NCBI GenBank assembly: GCA_037178675.1
Contig: JAYMGJ010000323.1
Coordinates: 1-53,772, forward strand
From: Scleroderma bovista
Lineage: Eukaryota > Basidiomycota > Agaricomycetes > Boletales > Sclerodermataceae
Length of the DNA: 53,772 nucleotides
Direction of reading: 5' to 3'
Each line of letters begins with the position of its first letter. The stretch's first letter is position 1. Position numbers and translations under genes: made by a program. Positions 10,168 to 20,977 of the stretch are shown in pieces. Below the pieces are notes generated by a model. It saw only the letters and a list, made by a program, of their open reading frames with translations. It was not told where the DNA came from and ran no database searches.

Positions 10168-11141
10168 CTAGAAACTATGGTAAGTAAAACAAGGCATATC
10201 AATTTTACCAAGGCTCACCTTTGTCCTGTGGCCAGCGATCTGAACAGACAAATCTTCAATCTGATTGTTAGGTAAACCACTCAAAACTGGAGCCTTCTTG
10301 TGAGTTGCATCAGAGGTCACTGAACTAAGAGCGGTAGTGTCAGTGGTCAAGGAAGGGATAGGCAATCCATCGACCCAGGTAGTAGTATCAGATTTCTGAC
10401 TGGGGGTGGATCCATGTGTGACGGTGTTGACCCAGTTATTCACACGGTGATGCAAGAGAGTCCTCCTGTTTGGGGCGCCAATATTCCAGACAAGATCAAG
10501 CCAGTATAGAGTGGATTCAGTAAGAAGTAACATTGTCAAAAGGACAAACGTACTGCTGATGCAAATTTTCTTCTTCCAGTGCATGTGTTGCAGACTGTTC
10601 AGCCACATCAGTCACCAAGGCCATCCCATACCATCTTTTGAGACCATGGTCACCAGGCCTAGCCCCACTACTAGTCTGAGATGAGACAGTATGCATGTCC
10701 AAAGGGTCTGTCGCAGCAGCATTGATGGCCGCATGGTGAGTATCAACTTCCATATTGGCTGAAGTTCATTGATCAATGAGTCCATAGATTTCATATCAAT
10801 TACTAGTAAAACATCCTCACCTTCAGCACAAGGGGCAGCACTTATATGCGTGGGTCTCTTTTGACTTCCCCCCATTTCGCCGGTCTCACAGGCTTTGCTT
10901 TGACAGCTCGCTGCATCACCTGCTTGGCCTCCATGGTCGCCTCCATCTTGCTGACTCAAGTGCAGCCCAGCTGAATAGCAGCTGCTTGTGCGTCTTTGAT
11001 TGCCTGCGCACACAAGTCATCAGCTTGTTTCTCTGCTGTAGTACATCATTTAATTTGTGAGTTGAGAATTATTTGCCCTGGGTGTAGGTTAGCTTTTTCT
11101 CGTTGTGGATGATGACCACCAGTGGAATTATTGGTGGACAT
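10168..11141 (-). pseudogene. Decayed multi-exon gene, divergent from the Plavaka transposase; product unknown
   Basis: A - strand ATG at 11141 starts MSTNNSTGGHHPQREK. An Ala/Lys/Gln-rich segment follows (AQAIKDAQAAAIQL, then MEATMEAKQVMQRAVKAKPVRPAKWG), with a 62-nt intron near 10813-10752 (GTGAGG to TTCAG), then ATDPLDMHTVSSQTSSG and, further on, TTTWVDGLPIPSLTTDTTALSSV before a 46-nt intron near 10220-10175. In-frame stops (two TGA, one TAA) show that it is broken. Composition and exon layout resemble a large family of Agaricomycete hypothetical proteins that often sit near transposons, but I cannot name a domain. It is head-to-head with the Plavaka ATG at 11348, about 206 bp apart, so it may be an accessory gene of that transposon. 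Confidence 0.45.
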
Positions 11142-11347
11142 GCTGTTGCTCGTCGTACTAGGTGGAGGATGGAGACAAAGAAGGGTAAGTTTGAGCTGTG
11201 CCCTTTTATTCACACTTGCTCGCTAACAAATGACATGATTTTTTTTTGCACAAGTGCTGCCCACTGATTTTTGGCACTAGTAAGTACCGCTACCCTGACA
11301 ACTTAGTTCCAAGCACACAAATTCAAACATGTCCATTTACACTGCAG

Positions 11348-11453
11348 ATGCCATCCACCAGAACCTCTGGTCGTCAAAGACCAATGCAAAGGCCCTTCAT
11401 TGCTCCCCAGTACTCATGCAATGAACCAGGCTGTGGCCAGTGGTTTCAGAATC
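11348..11453 (+). pseudogene. Plavaka-type transposase, N-terminal piece (zinc-finger start)
   Basis: ATG at 11348 follows an acceptor-like CAG and starts MPSTRTSGRQRPMQRPF. The piece runs into the first half of a C2H2-like finger (SCNEPGCGQWFQN). Gypsy-3 is inserted here. The other half of the finger, LSGLTQHKCRSH, resumes at 24949 after the second GAATC target copy. An N-terminal finger ahead of the catalytic region is usual for Plavaka transposases of Agaricomycetes. Confidence 0.65.
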
Positions 11454-12091
11454 TGTCAAGTCTGGGTCTACTCTGGTAAGAGGTCCGGTCAAGTCCAGAT
11501 GGAAACGGATGAAGGAAGAGAGCAGAGGGATGGACAAGGGATTAGTCTGGCCAGAGTTGGTGACTGTTCGGATTCAACAATAAGGATAATGAGCGTTGAT
11601 CCCTTGCATAGGTTCCGGTCAAGAGGAGTCGGAGACGGAGATGGAGACAGACAAGAACTGGAGTAGAGACTATGGTTGATTTCAGACTGAGGTGTACAAG
11701 GTAAACTAGAGGGTACTTATACTAAGTAGAAACTAGGGTCGAGTACATATGGTGACAAGTAAACAACCTAATAGCAGACAAGGGATGACCAGAGTTAGGA
11801 CTAGGTCAGGTCCAGTGAAAATAAAGTCAGGTCTGGGTAAAATAAATCAGGTCCGGTGAAAATGCTACAAGGTCTAGGATATATCGAGTTCATGGGGAAC
11901 TCACGTCAAGGCAGGGTAGACGGGCAAGTGTGGTAAGGACTGGATGTGGGCTAGACCAAGGGTCGTAGTTAGTGGAAGGTTATCTGCACGTCTGTGACCA
12001 GAGTAAGTGATGGGCGACCGGAGTTGAGCTGTAGGGCTGCAATGTGACTGGAGTAACCAGATAAGATCTGGAGTTGGACATGGTCGTAACA
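11454..12091 (-). repeat. 3' LTR of Gypsy-3 (LTR-B family)
   Basis: In + orientation it starts TGTCAAGTCTGGGTC and ends TGGTCGTAACA, 638 bp. The pyrimidine run right after it (complement of the polypurine tract) shows it is the 3' LTR of a - strand element. Further LTR-B copies occur at 24305, 29165/30624, 39286 and 47377, plus a diverged reversed copy at 22865. Copies differ mostly by CCGG versus CTGG or CCAG. Confidence 0.88.
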
Positions 12092-12112
12092 GTATCCCCT
12101 CTTTAGGGGCCG
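12092..12112 (-). other. Polypurine tract of Gypsy-3
   Basis: On the + strand this is GTATCCCCTCTTTAGGGGCC, so on the - strand it is a purine run ending GATAC directly before the LTR start TGTTACGACC. The same segment borders the Gypsy-6 3' LTR at 39902. Confidence 0.75.
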
Positions 12113-12200
12113 AACCCATGAGGCCCCAATGAGGCTGTCATGTGGTCGCCTAGAAACAATGCAGAGTCTGGAGTGAATGTCTGAGTACAAAATTTGGATC

Positions 12201-12208
12201 TATAAAGA
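12201..12208 (+). promoter_or_regulatory. TATA box of the Gypsy-3 antisense gene
   Basis: TATAAAGA lies 55 nt upstream of the ATG at 12256 and about 110 bp inside the LTR, matching the layout of the Gypsy-1 and Gypsy-6 copies. Confidence 0.6.
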
Positions 12209-12255
12209 TCAGACCAGTTTTTTGCTCTTGCCCCAGTTTCCTGCCTTCTAACAAT

Positions 12256-13158
12256 ATGTCTGCACCTGCCAAGTCCATTACCCCCCACTGCCCCTACTGC
12301 CGAGTCCAAAGACTGGACAAAAGTGTCAACACCAGAACTGCAGTCTGGCAGTGAAGATGAGCTGGATGTTCTCGACACCAAAGTGAAGGAGTGTTGTCAA
12401 CACAAACAAGTGAAGAGGGAGGAGAAGCGGCAATGGGAAGAGGTGGAGAGGCTGGCATGTGAGGAGGCAGAGTGCAAGGCAAGGGAAGAGGCAGAGCACA
12501 AGGTGAGAGTGGAGTCAGAGAAGAGGAAGACAGTGGAGGTGGCTGCCAAGCAGAGGGTGGTGGAGGTAGCTGCCAAGCAAAAGGCAACAGCGCAGGAGGC
12601 ATTGAGGAAGAGCACAAGAGAGGAACCGGAGGCAAGTCCAGTAAGTTTCATTTTATTTTATTCCTGCTTTTTGTTTTGCTGACTTCTTTTGTAGATGTGT
12701 GTGTTGTGCGGTGTGCAAGCGTGACCCAGAGAAGCCAAAACAGCGGGCATGCATGAAGTGCGCTGGCCTCAAGGAGAAGTGCGAGTGGCCGGAGGTGGGG
12801 GGTCCTGGTCCAGTAGTGGACAAGGGAAAGGGTAAGGTGAAAGAGCAGGGAGTAGCAACGTCACTGCGAGGTGGTGAAAAGCAGAAGAAGAAGAAGATGG
12901 CGAAGGTCATCATTGATGACAGCAAGATCAAGGAGGTGGCAGGTCTGTCTGGCTCCAGGTCTGGACTCAACTCCAAGGCATTCCTGGAGCAGATGGACAA
13001 GCTGACAGCCATGGTGGAGGTGATGACCAGGTAGATGGCCCAGATTGCGAACTCCACACAATCTGTATCGCAGTCCAATGACTGCCTGAGCACTGGCCTC
13101 AAGATGTTTCTTGAGGAGTGCTGTTTCTTCATGGCGCCCTGGGATGAAGACGAGGAGT
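12256..13158 (+). pseudogene. Antisense accessory gene of Gypsy-3 (truncated copy)
   Basis: ATG at 12256 starts MSAPAKS, matching MSATAKS of the Gypsy-6 copy. A 2-bp deletion before codon 17 shifts the frame. The main frame then reads STPELQSGSEDELDVLD and a Glu/Lys/Ala coiled coil up to 12640. A 54-nt intron (12641-12694, GTAAGT, branch GCTGAC, acceptor GTAG) precedes a partly deleted cysteine cluster (PEKPKQRACMKCAGLKEKC). A Lys-rich stretch KQKKKKMAK and a second helical segment follow, with an amber stop at 13032. The gene then fuses at about 13158 to the pol C-terminus through a deletion of roughly 300 bp relative to Gypsy-6, removing the normal 3' ends of both genes. It cannot encode a full product. 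Confidence 0.7.
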
Positions 13159-16100
13159 CCGGGTTTGTCCGGGTACCAGACATGGTAATCTTCTAGAAGT
13201 TCTGTTGTGTTGCCTAGTTCAGTGGTGAGTAGCCAAGATGTTTCTTCGTCAGTCCCCTTGTAACCGGACCAATGCACCAAGTACAACAGTTTGCACAATT
13301 TGCATCGACAGTCAACCTTGGAGTTGAGGATCTCGGTGATCTCGAACTCTGGTTCACCATCTACTTTGACTGGTGGTGGAGGAGGCTGTATCCAGTCCAG
13401 TATGGTGTTGGGTATGGCCGGTTCGAGTTGGAAGACATGGAAGACGGGGTGAACTGTGCGGATGGAATCTGGAAGACGGAGTGTAAAAGAGAGGGAGCCT
13501 ACTTGCGCGATGATAGTGTAGGGCCCCAGGTTCTTCTCTGATAGCTTTTTGAATGGTCAAGTCGACCAGAAGTACTTGGCTTTCACATATACTTGATCGC
13601 CAACCTTGAAGTCCGGCACCAGAGTACGTTTGGCATCAGCTGGACCTTGGTAGTGAAGTTGCGCATTGGCCATTTCTTCATGAAGGTATTGGTGTAGCGA
13701 CTCGAGGTCGACTGTGTAATCACGAGCCCTGGCAGAGGTCATGTCGCATTCTGGGTAGACAGAAATGTTAGGGTGGTAGCCCTTGTTAGCGAAGAATGGA
13801 GAGACTCCGGTGGTAGCACTAGGTGCATTGTTGTAAGCGAACTCCACCAGTGGGAGTAGGTCCACCCAGTTGTCCTGCTGGTAGTTGCAGTAGATCTGGA
13901 GGTACTGTTCCAGTGTCTGGTTAGACCGCTCTGTCTGGCCATCGCCCTCCAGGTGGTAACCGGAGGTGAAGTGGAGGCACATGTCAAGGGTCTTTCCAAG
14001 TGACTGGAAGAAGTGAGAGACAAACTCTGTACTGCGATCTGATGTGACATGGGCGGGAACACCATGCTTGGAGAATATGTGGAGCAAGAAGAGTTTTGCA
14101 AGCTCCAGGCTAGTGATGGTGTCATGAGTAGGAATGAATATGGCTTGTTTAGAAAGCCTGTCTACTACAACCAGGATGGCTGTGAAGCCAGTGGATGAAG
14201 GGAGTTGCTCAATGAAATCCATAGAGATGGAATTCCAAGGCTTCTCCAGTATGGGGAGCTGTTTCAGCAATCTGTAGGGTCTATGGCACAGTGTCTTAGC
14301 TCTTGTGCAGGAGGTACAGGACTGGATGTAATCCTTGATGAAGGTCCAGAGATCAGTTTTGTTAGCTGGGTTGCACAGGGAACTAGACAGAGGCTATAAG
14401 CTCAGTTCTTCGTCTTCAAACACTATGTAACTAACCTAGACAGAGGCTATAAGCTAAGTAGGTTAGTACTGAGTAACTAAATGAATGTGAGTATGTGTCT
14501 TACCACAGTGCTTCGTCTTCGAACACTGAGGTGAAAAGAATCCCTGAGCAGATGAAAAATAGTCTGTGCTTATGTAAGGATACTTGCTGTATGAATAAGG
14601 AAACTATCAGTAAGCCTAAGGAATGGTAGTGAAAGAATAGGAGTTTCAACAACCAGGCCAAGTATACTCACGCCGGATTAGCTCCAGAGTCTGGTTTTGC
14701 CCAAAGTGACCAGTGAGTGGGTGGTCATGTCAATACTGGAGTACCCGGAGGCAGAGGTCATCCAAGTCCAGTACGTATATGCGACCGTCTAGTCAAAGGA
14801 ATCCAGCCTCGTCTGTGGACCAGCGAGAGTCCAGTAGATCTGTGAGGTGGATCTGGGCAATGGGGTCAGAGGGTAGTGTGGAGAGGATGTCGCTATGGAG
14901 TGTTTTCACATCCATGATCACGACTGCATGGAGGACTGGAAACTCTAGGTAAGTAGTGCGAAGAGAATTAGAGAGCTGTTCTTGAGTGAATACCAGCCGG
15001 AGATTTTTGGGGTTAACCCAGGCATAGCCACTATCCCCCTCTTTGGGGTAGACATCCCATCATCTAGTGAGCACATCAGGCTTGGCACCAAGCTTACCAG
15101 GGCGGAAGCAAATGACAAGATTAAACTGAGATAAAAACTCAGACCACTGGGCTTTCTGGCAGGAAAGTACTTTTGAGGTTGAGAAATACTCAAGATTCTT
15201 GTGGTCCATAACAATGTCAATAGGGGAGGCGGAACCTTCAAGGTAGTGGTGCCAGTTCCGGAAAGCCTTGAAGATGGCGAGGAGTTCTTTATTGTGGGTG
15301 TCGTGGTTCAATTCTGGAGCAGTCAAAGTCCAGGAGTAGTACGTGACTGGACAGATCTCTCCATTGGCGCAGGTAATAGACAAGATGCCAGTGACGGCGT
15401 AGTCAGAGGCATCAGTTTCCATGATGATAGGGGTGTCTGGAATAAAATGAGTGAGGATAGGCACAGTGGTGAAGGCATGCTTCAGTGCATTGAAGGAGCA
15501 TCAACAGTCGTCGGAGAAGTTCCAAGGAGCATCTTTCCAGGTGAGCCAGGTAAGAGGGACCACAATGTCAGAGTAGTCGAAGATAAACCAGTGATAGAAA
15601 TTGGCAAAGCCCAAGAAGGACTGGATGTCTTTTACCTTTCGAGGTTCAGGCCAGTCAGAGATGGTTTGGATCTTGTCCAGAGACATAGTCAAACCATCCA
15701 GAGAGAGGCGATAGCCAAGGTACTCTACCGAGTCCGAGTGGAACTCACACTTCTCCGGTTTGGTGAAGAGGCCATGTAACCGGAGTTGGCAGAGTACTTC
15801 CCGGACGTGCTGCTGGTGGGACTCCATATCCTTGCAGTAGATGAGGATGTCGTTGAGGTACATGACAACACAGACATCCAGCATGTCAGCGAAAATAGTG
15901 TTGACAAAGCGCTGGAATGCTGCAGGGGCATTAGTGAGGCTGAAGGGCATTACTAACCACTCATAAGACCCATAGCGCGTGTGGAAGGCGGTCTTCCATT
16001 CATCACCTGGAGCAATCTGGACTAGATGGTACACATGCTGGAGGTCAATCTTCGAGTAGATCTTAGCACAGCTAGGGGAGTCTAGTAGGTCAGAGATGAG

Positions 16101-17083
16101 GGGGAGTGGATAGTGATCCTTCTTGGTGATTTTGTTTAGACCTCGGAAGTCAATGCAGAGGTGGAGTGAGCCATCCTTCTTCTTTACAAAGAGGACCGGA
16201 GCAGCGTGGGAGGTGGTAGGACAGATGAAACCTGTATTAAGATTCTCGTTGATGAACATCCAGAGAGCGGAGAGCTCAACCGGAGACAGTGAGTAGAGAG
16301 TTCCCAAAGGTGGAGAGGTACCTTCTTCAAGGTCGATCTTCAGATCATACTCACAATGCGGGGGAAGTTCAGAGGCCTTTGCCTTACTGAACACGTCCAC
16401 ATAATCGCAATACTCCAGAGGGACAATGTCCAAGTAGAGTAGAGGTGGAGGAAGAATGAGCCTTCGCTGAGTCAGAGGGAAGCAGCTAAAGTTGGTATTT
16501 GGTGCATCCCTCTAATTTGCATGCACGCACGAATGTGGCTGCGTTAATCAGAGAGATGTGTGGAGGGGTGCAAACCAGAGTGTCAACAGATGGTGCAAGG
16601 CCGGGGTCAGATTGGCCAGAGAGGCCGGAGACAGGGTTACTGGACAGAACTGGAGAGGGAGTTGATGGGGGTGCTAGCAAACCTTCTGCAGGAGTCTGGA
16701 ATGTTAAACTGCTCAGTACCCAGTCAATCAACAGATTGTAGCGGGTGAGCCAGTTATGTCCAAGGACAATTGAGCAGTCAGAGTCTAATGGAGCGAGATA
16801 GAAGGTCATGGGGGTGACATCACCGGATGTGGGGAATTTCACTGATATATTGATAGCTTGAGAGATTACAAAGTTTGAGGTACCATCAAATAGCCAGAGT
16901 ACAATTGGGGAGACAGAGTAGGTGGTAAATTTGTTTTTGTGCGTGAATTGTACATCTACAAAACAATGCATGGACCCGGAGTCCATGAGTGCGTGGGTTT
17001 TAGGTAAATCAAAAGGTAAAAGGAAAACATGGGGCATAAGGGAGTTAGGATCTAAGAGAGCAGACACATTGAGGTGGGCCTCC
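13159..17083 (-). pseudogene. Gypsy-3 pol: protease, RT, RNase H, integrase, chromodomain
   Basis: Read from 17083 down, the protease (DSGSMHCFVD near 16965, IVLGHNWL near 16760) is followed by a linker, RT (16433-15501), RNase H (METDASDYAV near 15415), the integrase zinc region (about 15000-14300), DDE core (14270-13750) and chromodomain (LLYLVHWSGYKG near 13280). The RT catalytic box reads YLND instead of YLDD, a GAC to AAC change that would abolish activity. Many in-frame stops are TGA at Arg or Trp positions, for example just below 15501, where other copies read an Arg pair, and at 13557 after FWST. A solo LTR cuts the integrase zinc region at 14357-14651. The frame joins Gag across the copia insertion (SAPKEAHLNVSALLDP). 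Confidence 0.92.
14357..14651 (-). mobile_element. Solo copia-like LTR in the Gypsy-3 integrase
   Basis: This 295-bp segment is absent from the matching place in Gypsy-6. On the - strand it starts TGTTGAAACTCC, and near-identical 5-bp flanks ATCAG and ACCAG border it. The two flanks differ by one C-to-T change. It contains a 20-bp direct repeat (CTAGACAGAGGCTATAAGCT near 14384 and 14435) with a TATAAGC element. It has no coding capacity. Its far end does not show the canonical CA. Confidence 0.6.
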
Positions 17084-17088
17084 TTGGG

Positions 17089-17371
17089 TATAGAAAGGTG
17101 GTGGTCTGCACAGAGAAGGTCTAGCCTGAAAGAAGGGAGAAGGAGAGCTGTAGGGTAACCTCAGTATGCTGGCAAGCTACTATATATTAGTATATACCTG
17201 TAGGGTAACTACAAGGTATCAGTAAGGAATATGTGGTGGTTAGTAGATGGTACTCACCCTCAGCATGCTGGCAAGCTACTGAGGGACTATGGTAATGGAC
17301 TCTACTGTATGTGCACTTTATGCTTATGTAAGTAAGTAAACAAACCATAACAGTTCTGTTTATCTCCAACA
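17089..17371 (-). repeat. 3' LTR of the copia-like element
   Basis: 283 bp, starting TATAGAAAGGTGG and ending CTCCAACA in + orientation, very similar to 20690-20972. It contains an inverted-repeat-rich stretch around CTCAGTATGCTGGCAAGC, which recurs twice in the LTR. The purine run at 17372-17390 (- strand) lies on its inner side. Confidence 0.85.
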
Positions 17372-17689
17372 CTCCCCCATAAACAGAGTGGGGTAATGGA
17401 TAGAAATGTATAGTAAAGTCATTCAATGAATGTACTTAGCTGAATGTTGTTCTCAATGAAATGTGTCCAATACAAATGGTATTTGAGACTTGTTGCAAAG
17501 GTTTGGAGTGACTTCCATGTCATTACCCGATTTGGTAAGTCACGTCATGCCCATATGCCTGCACTGATTGCAGCATGCACGGGAGCTCATCCGTAGTCTC
17601 CATTGGTGCGTTGGCGCTCCTCCGGCATCCTGCATTCGAAGGTGAGCTTACTAATTGTTTCGATTTGTTTTCTAGGTCTTCAAATTGAC

Positions 17690-20610
17690 TGCAACACGAT
17701 AACGTGTTCAAGGTAAGTGCTTCTGCCGTTTCGCGTTCGACTGATGTTTGTAGGTACAGATTTGATTCTTCCGCATCGACGCCTGGGTCTAATGACTCCG
17801 TAGGCTTGATTCGGGTCGTTTTCTGGTGGCTGTGCTGTGTATGTGTGCGCTAGGTGAGTCGTTTCGACCTTTTGCACTTTGCTGACTTGATCACCATTTA
17901 TTCGCTCGATCTTGAGTCTTCCACATCATGGTCGACGCCTGGCGAGTCCATACGGATGGTTTGCGGATCAGATGGGTGGCCCGGATGACACTGGTAAGTC
18001 GTTGCTTTGCATTCTTTGAGTTTGGCACATATGCTGACTCTCTTCAGCTAGCAGCACTGTTTTCACTTGTGTCGAGTGAACGCCGCTGCAGCCAGTCATG
18101 TCGCCCATGTTGCCAACATCTCCATTGTCTCTGTATCCATTGCTGTCACCATCGCCAGCCCTTTTGCCTTCGACATTTGGCACAATCACCTTGTCTCTGC
18201 TCTCAACTCGTCCAAAGACAATCTGTCACCTTGGTATCGCGATCGGCACATTTAACGGTACGTAGACATCTCCACCATCAATGCTAACCCTTCTCCATCG
18301 TCTGGTAGGCTTGGGTGTTGTGGTTTCGTGCCCGTTAGGTGAGTCTTGCATCCTCGAGCCATTTTGACGCAATCTGACGCTCTTCGTCTCGTTTCAAGCT
18401 GTTTGTGTGCCCAATCCGATGCTGTGCATGTCCGTATGCATGCTTGACGTGTCTGCATGGCTCCCACAGCCATTAAGCTCGTCTGGGTGCCGTCTTGCGG
18501 TCACTATAGGTGAGTTTGGTGTTTTCGGCTCGTTTTGACTCGTTCTGGAGTTTACTGACATGTTTGCAGGCGTCAACGCGTCTGCCTCAACGCTTTGCAC
18601 GTCCGTGCGTATGTTCGACGTGTCTGCGTGGTCCCCAAGTCTGTCCAATGTGTCTGGAGCCCATCTTGTGGCTCCACCAGGTAAGTCTGGCGGTTTCTGT
18701 CACTTTTGTGGTGTACTGACGATATCCAGTGCGATTGCAGTGGTTAACACGTCCGTATCGACGCTTGGGATGTCTCCGTGCCCAGTCGTCACGTCCGCAT
18801 GGCGTGTGATGCCGTCTGTCGTGTCTATGACGTGTTTCGTGCCTCTGCACCCTCACCACAGCTCATCCCAGCCGTTTCAGTACCATTTTACACATCCAGA
18901 GTGTCTGTCCGGCCTCTCAACACATCCATCTGGCCCGTTGACACATCCGTCTGGTTTCCAGTGCTGTTTGCATCACTTGCACGCCAACTCATGCATCCAA
19001 GGTGCACGCGTGGTATACTGCCATTGTACGGGCTCTCCGACTCGATTGACATGATTATGAGTGTCTCTGTCTCATTCGAGACATCCACAGGCTTGACTCC
19101 TTGGCCTGGATCGCCATGCGCCATGCATAATTGCTGGCAACATTCGACTGGTGTTTGGACAACTGCTTCCGCCTCATCAATGCTCGCTCTGTTGGAGATA
19201 AACAAAACTGTTGTGGTATGTTTACCTACTTACATAAGCTTGCATCGCACTAGAGTAGAGTTCCTAGTACCATAGTTCCCTCAGTAGCTTGCCAGCATAC
19301 TGAGGGTGAGTACCTTTCCTACTAACCACTTACTACCTACTGATACCTTGTAGTTACCTACAGGTATATACTAATATAAGAGTAGCTTGCCAGCATACTG
19401 AGGTTACCTACAGATCTCTCCTTCTCCCTTCTTCTACAGGCTAGACCTTCCCTGTGCAGACCACCACCTTTCTATATGCTTGCCCACTCGTACCCTTCTT
19501 GCAAGCCTTCGACTCAGCTCCATCAACATTTGCAAGCCTAACCTGCTTGCACGAACCGTCTGCATGCTCAACAGCTGCGGTTGATGTGTTCTTGTTGCTG
19601 TTCAAGCCTTTCATCTCACCGCTCGCACATCCTGTCCACTCCCCCTTGAGCGGCAGTCCGTGTGCGCTAGGTACGTTCTCGTTTGCATTTTCATTGCGCT
19701 GATGGTTCTCTTCACAGTAAAATGTTGTTTGTTGGGGTCGCGACTCATGGTCACGCTCCTTGTCACCCTTGTTGACTCTATGGACCCTCTTTGCCAGTTC
19801 TCTGCCCAGCATGGCCATTCTATCGACGTCCACAATCTTCTCAGTGCCCTCATCAACTCTATAGGCCTCCACTGCCAGTTCTCTGCCCAGCATGGTCCCC
19901 TCGTCAATGTCTGCATCCATTTTGGTTGGTTTGGCCATCTCAACTGTTCCCTTCGTGCACTCTGCCATCACGATGCTCTCCACCGCCTCCTGCTCGCACC
20001 TACATGGCTCATCCTCAATGGGTAGCCTCTGTGGTGTCACTTGCAGTGAGTTCTGAAGTCGGGTTTGCGTTTCGTGCAGCATGGCTGCACATGGAGCCAT
20101 TGGCCCTTCTGCATGCTCGGCACTATTGCCCTCCACCGAAGCTTCAGAGCTTGTGCAGGGGTCTTGGGTGTGTCCAACATTCCTGTGATTGACATCTTCT
20201 GTGCCTCAAGTGAGGTCTTTGGTACGTGGGTCTTCCCGTTCTGCGCCAGTGTCTGCATTCTTGCTCGTAGGGCTTTTTGCTGATGGATAACATTTGTCCT
20301 CATTTGTGCAGGTCACGAGTTTCTTCATGCAGGGGTCCGCAATTGGTTCACAGTCGCGGAAATGTTTTGCAAGGTATTTAAATACTTGATGTGCAGTATT
20401 TCAGTGAAGTCGGATGTAGATAGATATAGGGACTGTGTCATGGAGTAGCTCATGTAACAGGGCATTGTACCCTTCCAAATTGCTCATTCTGTTGTCCAAT
20501 GCGCCAGCTAATACATCTAGCCAACCTTTGGTGGCTGCGTGCTCAAGTAACTTTGCATGGTAATTTTTCCAATTTTGTCCGTCGAGTTCGAGTGCAGGAA
20601 TTTTGACCAT
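17690..20610 (-). pseudogene. Gag-only polyprotein of the copia-like element with 57-residue repeats
   Basis: ATG at 20610 opens MVKIPALELDGQNWKNYHAK, a typical copia Gag start, and continues with KGWLDVLAG. One frame then runs toward the 3' LTR. It contains MLGREL repeats, a NETETL and IPRVHLG segment, then tandem modules of about 57 residues with the core HADTSS-x-x-TD-x-x-S, and a basic tail (GVIRPRRRCGRIK). The in-frame stops I traced are TGA at presumed Arg codons, as in LTSVSSGPPI followed by a stop. The nested LTR at 19190-19476 adds a gap which, when removed with 5 bp, keeps the frame (GQA then SIDEAEA). I know similar Gag-only proteins from Agaricomycete genomes. The role of the repeat tail is unknown. 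Confidence 0.75.
19190..19476 (+). repeat. Solo LTR of the same copia family, opposite orientation, inside the Gag
   Basis: This 287-bp segment starts TGTTGGAGATAAAC and ends CTTTCTATA on the + strand, the reverse orientation of its host element's LTRs. Flanks are CGCTC and TGCTT, a 5-bp duplication differing by two C/T transitions. A full element must have inserted and then recombined to a single LTR. Confidence 0.85.
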
Positions 20611-20671
20611 TTCACTTGTTTTCCAGTAGGTTCCTTTTTCTCCTGGTACTTCCTTTCCTTCTGGCTAGGCA

Positions 20672-20689
20672 GAGCCAGGGCTCATAACC
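20672..20689 (-). other. Primer-binding site of the copia-like element
   Basis: Read on the - strand, GGTTATGAGCCCTGGCTC follows directly after the 5' LTR end CTATA. The GGTTATGAGCCC type is usual for copia elements primed by an initiator-Met-like tRNA half. The tRNA assignment is family knowledge, not tested here. Confidence 0.5.
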
Positions 20690-20972
20690 TATAGAAAGGT
20701 GGTGGTCTGCACAGGGAAGGTCTAGCCTGAAAGAAGGGAGAAGGAGAGCTTTAGGGTAACCTCAGTATGCTGGCAAGCTACTATATATTAGTATATACCT
20801 GTAGGGTAACTACAAGGTATCAGTAAGGAATATGTGGTGGTTAGTAGATGGTACTCACCCTCAGTATGCTAGCAAGCTACTGAGGGACTATGGTAATAGA
20901 CTCTACTGTATGTGTGCTTTATGCTTATGTAAGTAAGTAAACAAACCATAACAGTTCTGTTTATCTCCAACA
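20690..20972 (-). repeat. 5' LTR of the copia-like element
   Basis: 283 bp, the same length as the LTR at 17089 and differing at only a few positions, mostly C/T. It is flanked outside by TTGGG, after which the Gypsy-3 Gag-protease frame resumes (TGCACTTCTGGAGTC). Confidence 0.87.
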
Positions 20973-20977
20973 TTGGG

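Larger units (their letters stand above)
17089..20972 (-). mobile_element. Non-autonomous copia-like element encoding only Gag
   Basis: Two 283-bp LTRs (17089-17371 and 20690-20972) and a perfect duplication TTGGG (17084-17088 and 20973-20977) delimit a 3884-bp element in the Gag-protease junction of Gypsy-3. On the - strand the LTR begins TGTTGGAGATAAAC and ends CTATA. Next to the 5' LTR is a primer-binding segment (GGTTATGAGCCC), and next to the 3' LTR a purine run (TATGGGGGAG). The interior holds a Gag-like start and a long repetitive tail but no protease, integrase or RT. It would have needed enzymes from a partner element. A solo LTR of the same family is nested at 19190. Confidence 0.85.

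Noticed and set aside
17640..18740. On the + strand, repeated exon-intron-like modules: 111-nt open segments separated by 60-nt GTRAGT...CTGAC...AG stretches, phase 1, suggesting a gene with duplicated exons.
   Set aside because: The 171-bp period equals 57 codons, and the - strand over the same bases is a continuous copia Gag-like frame with HADTSS repeats, interrupted only by TGA. The + strand splice-like motifs are the complement of that repeat.
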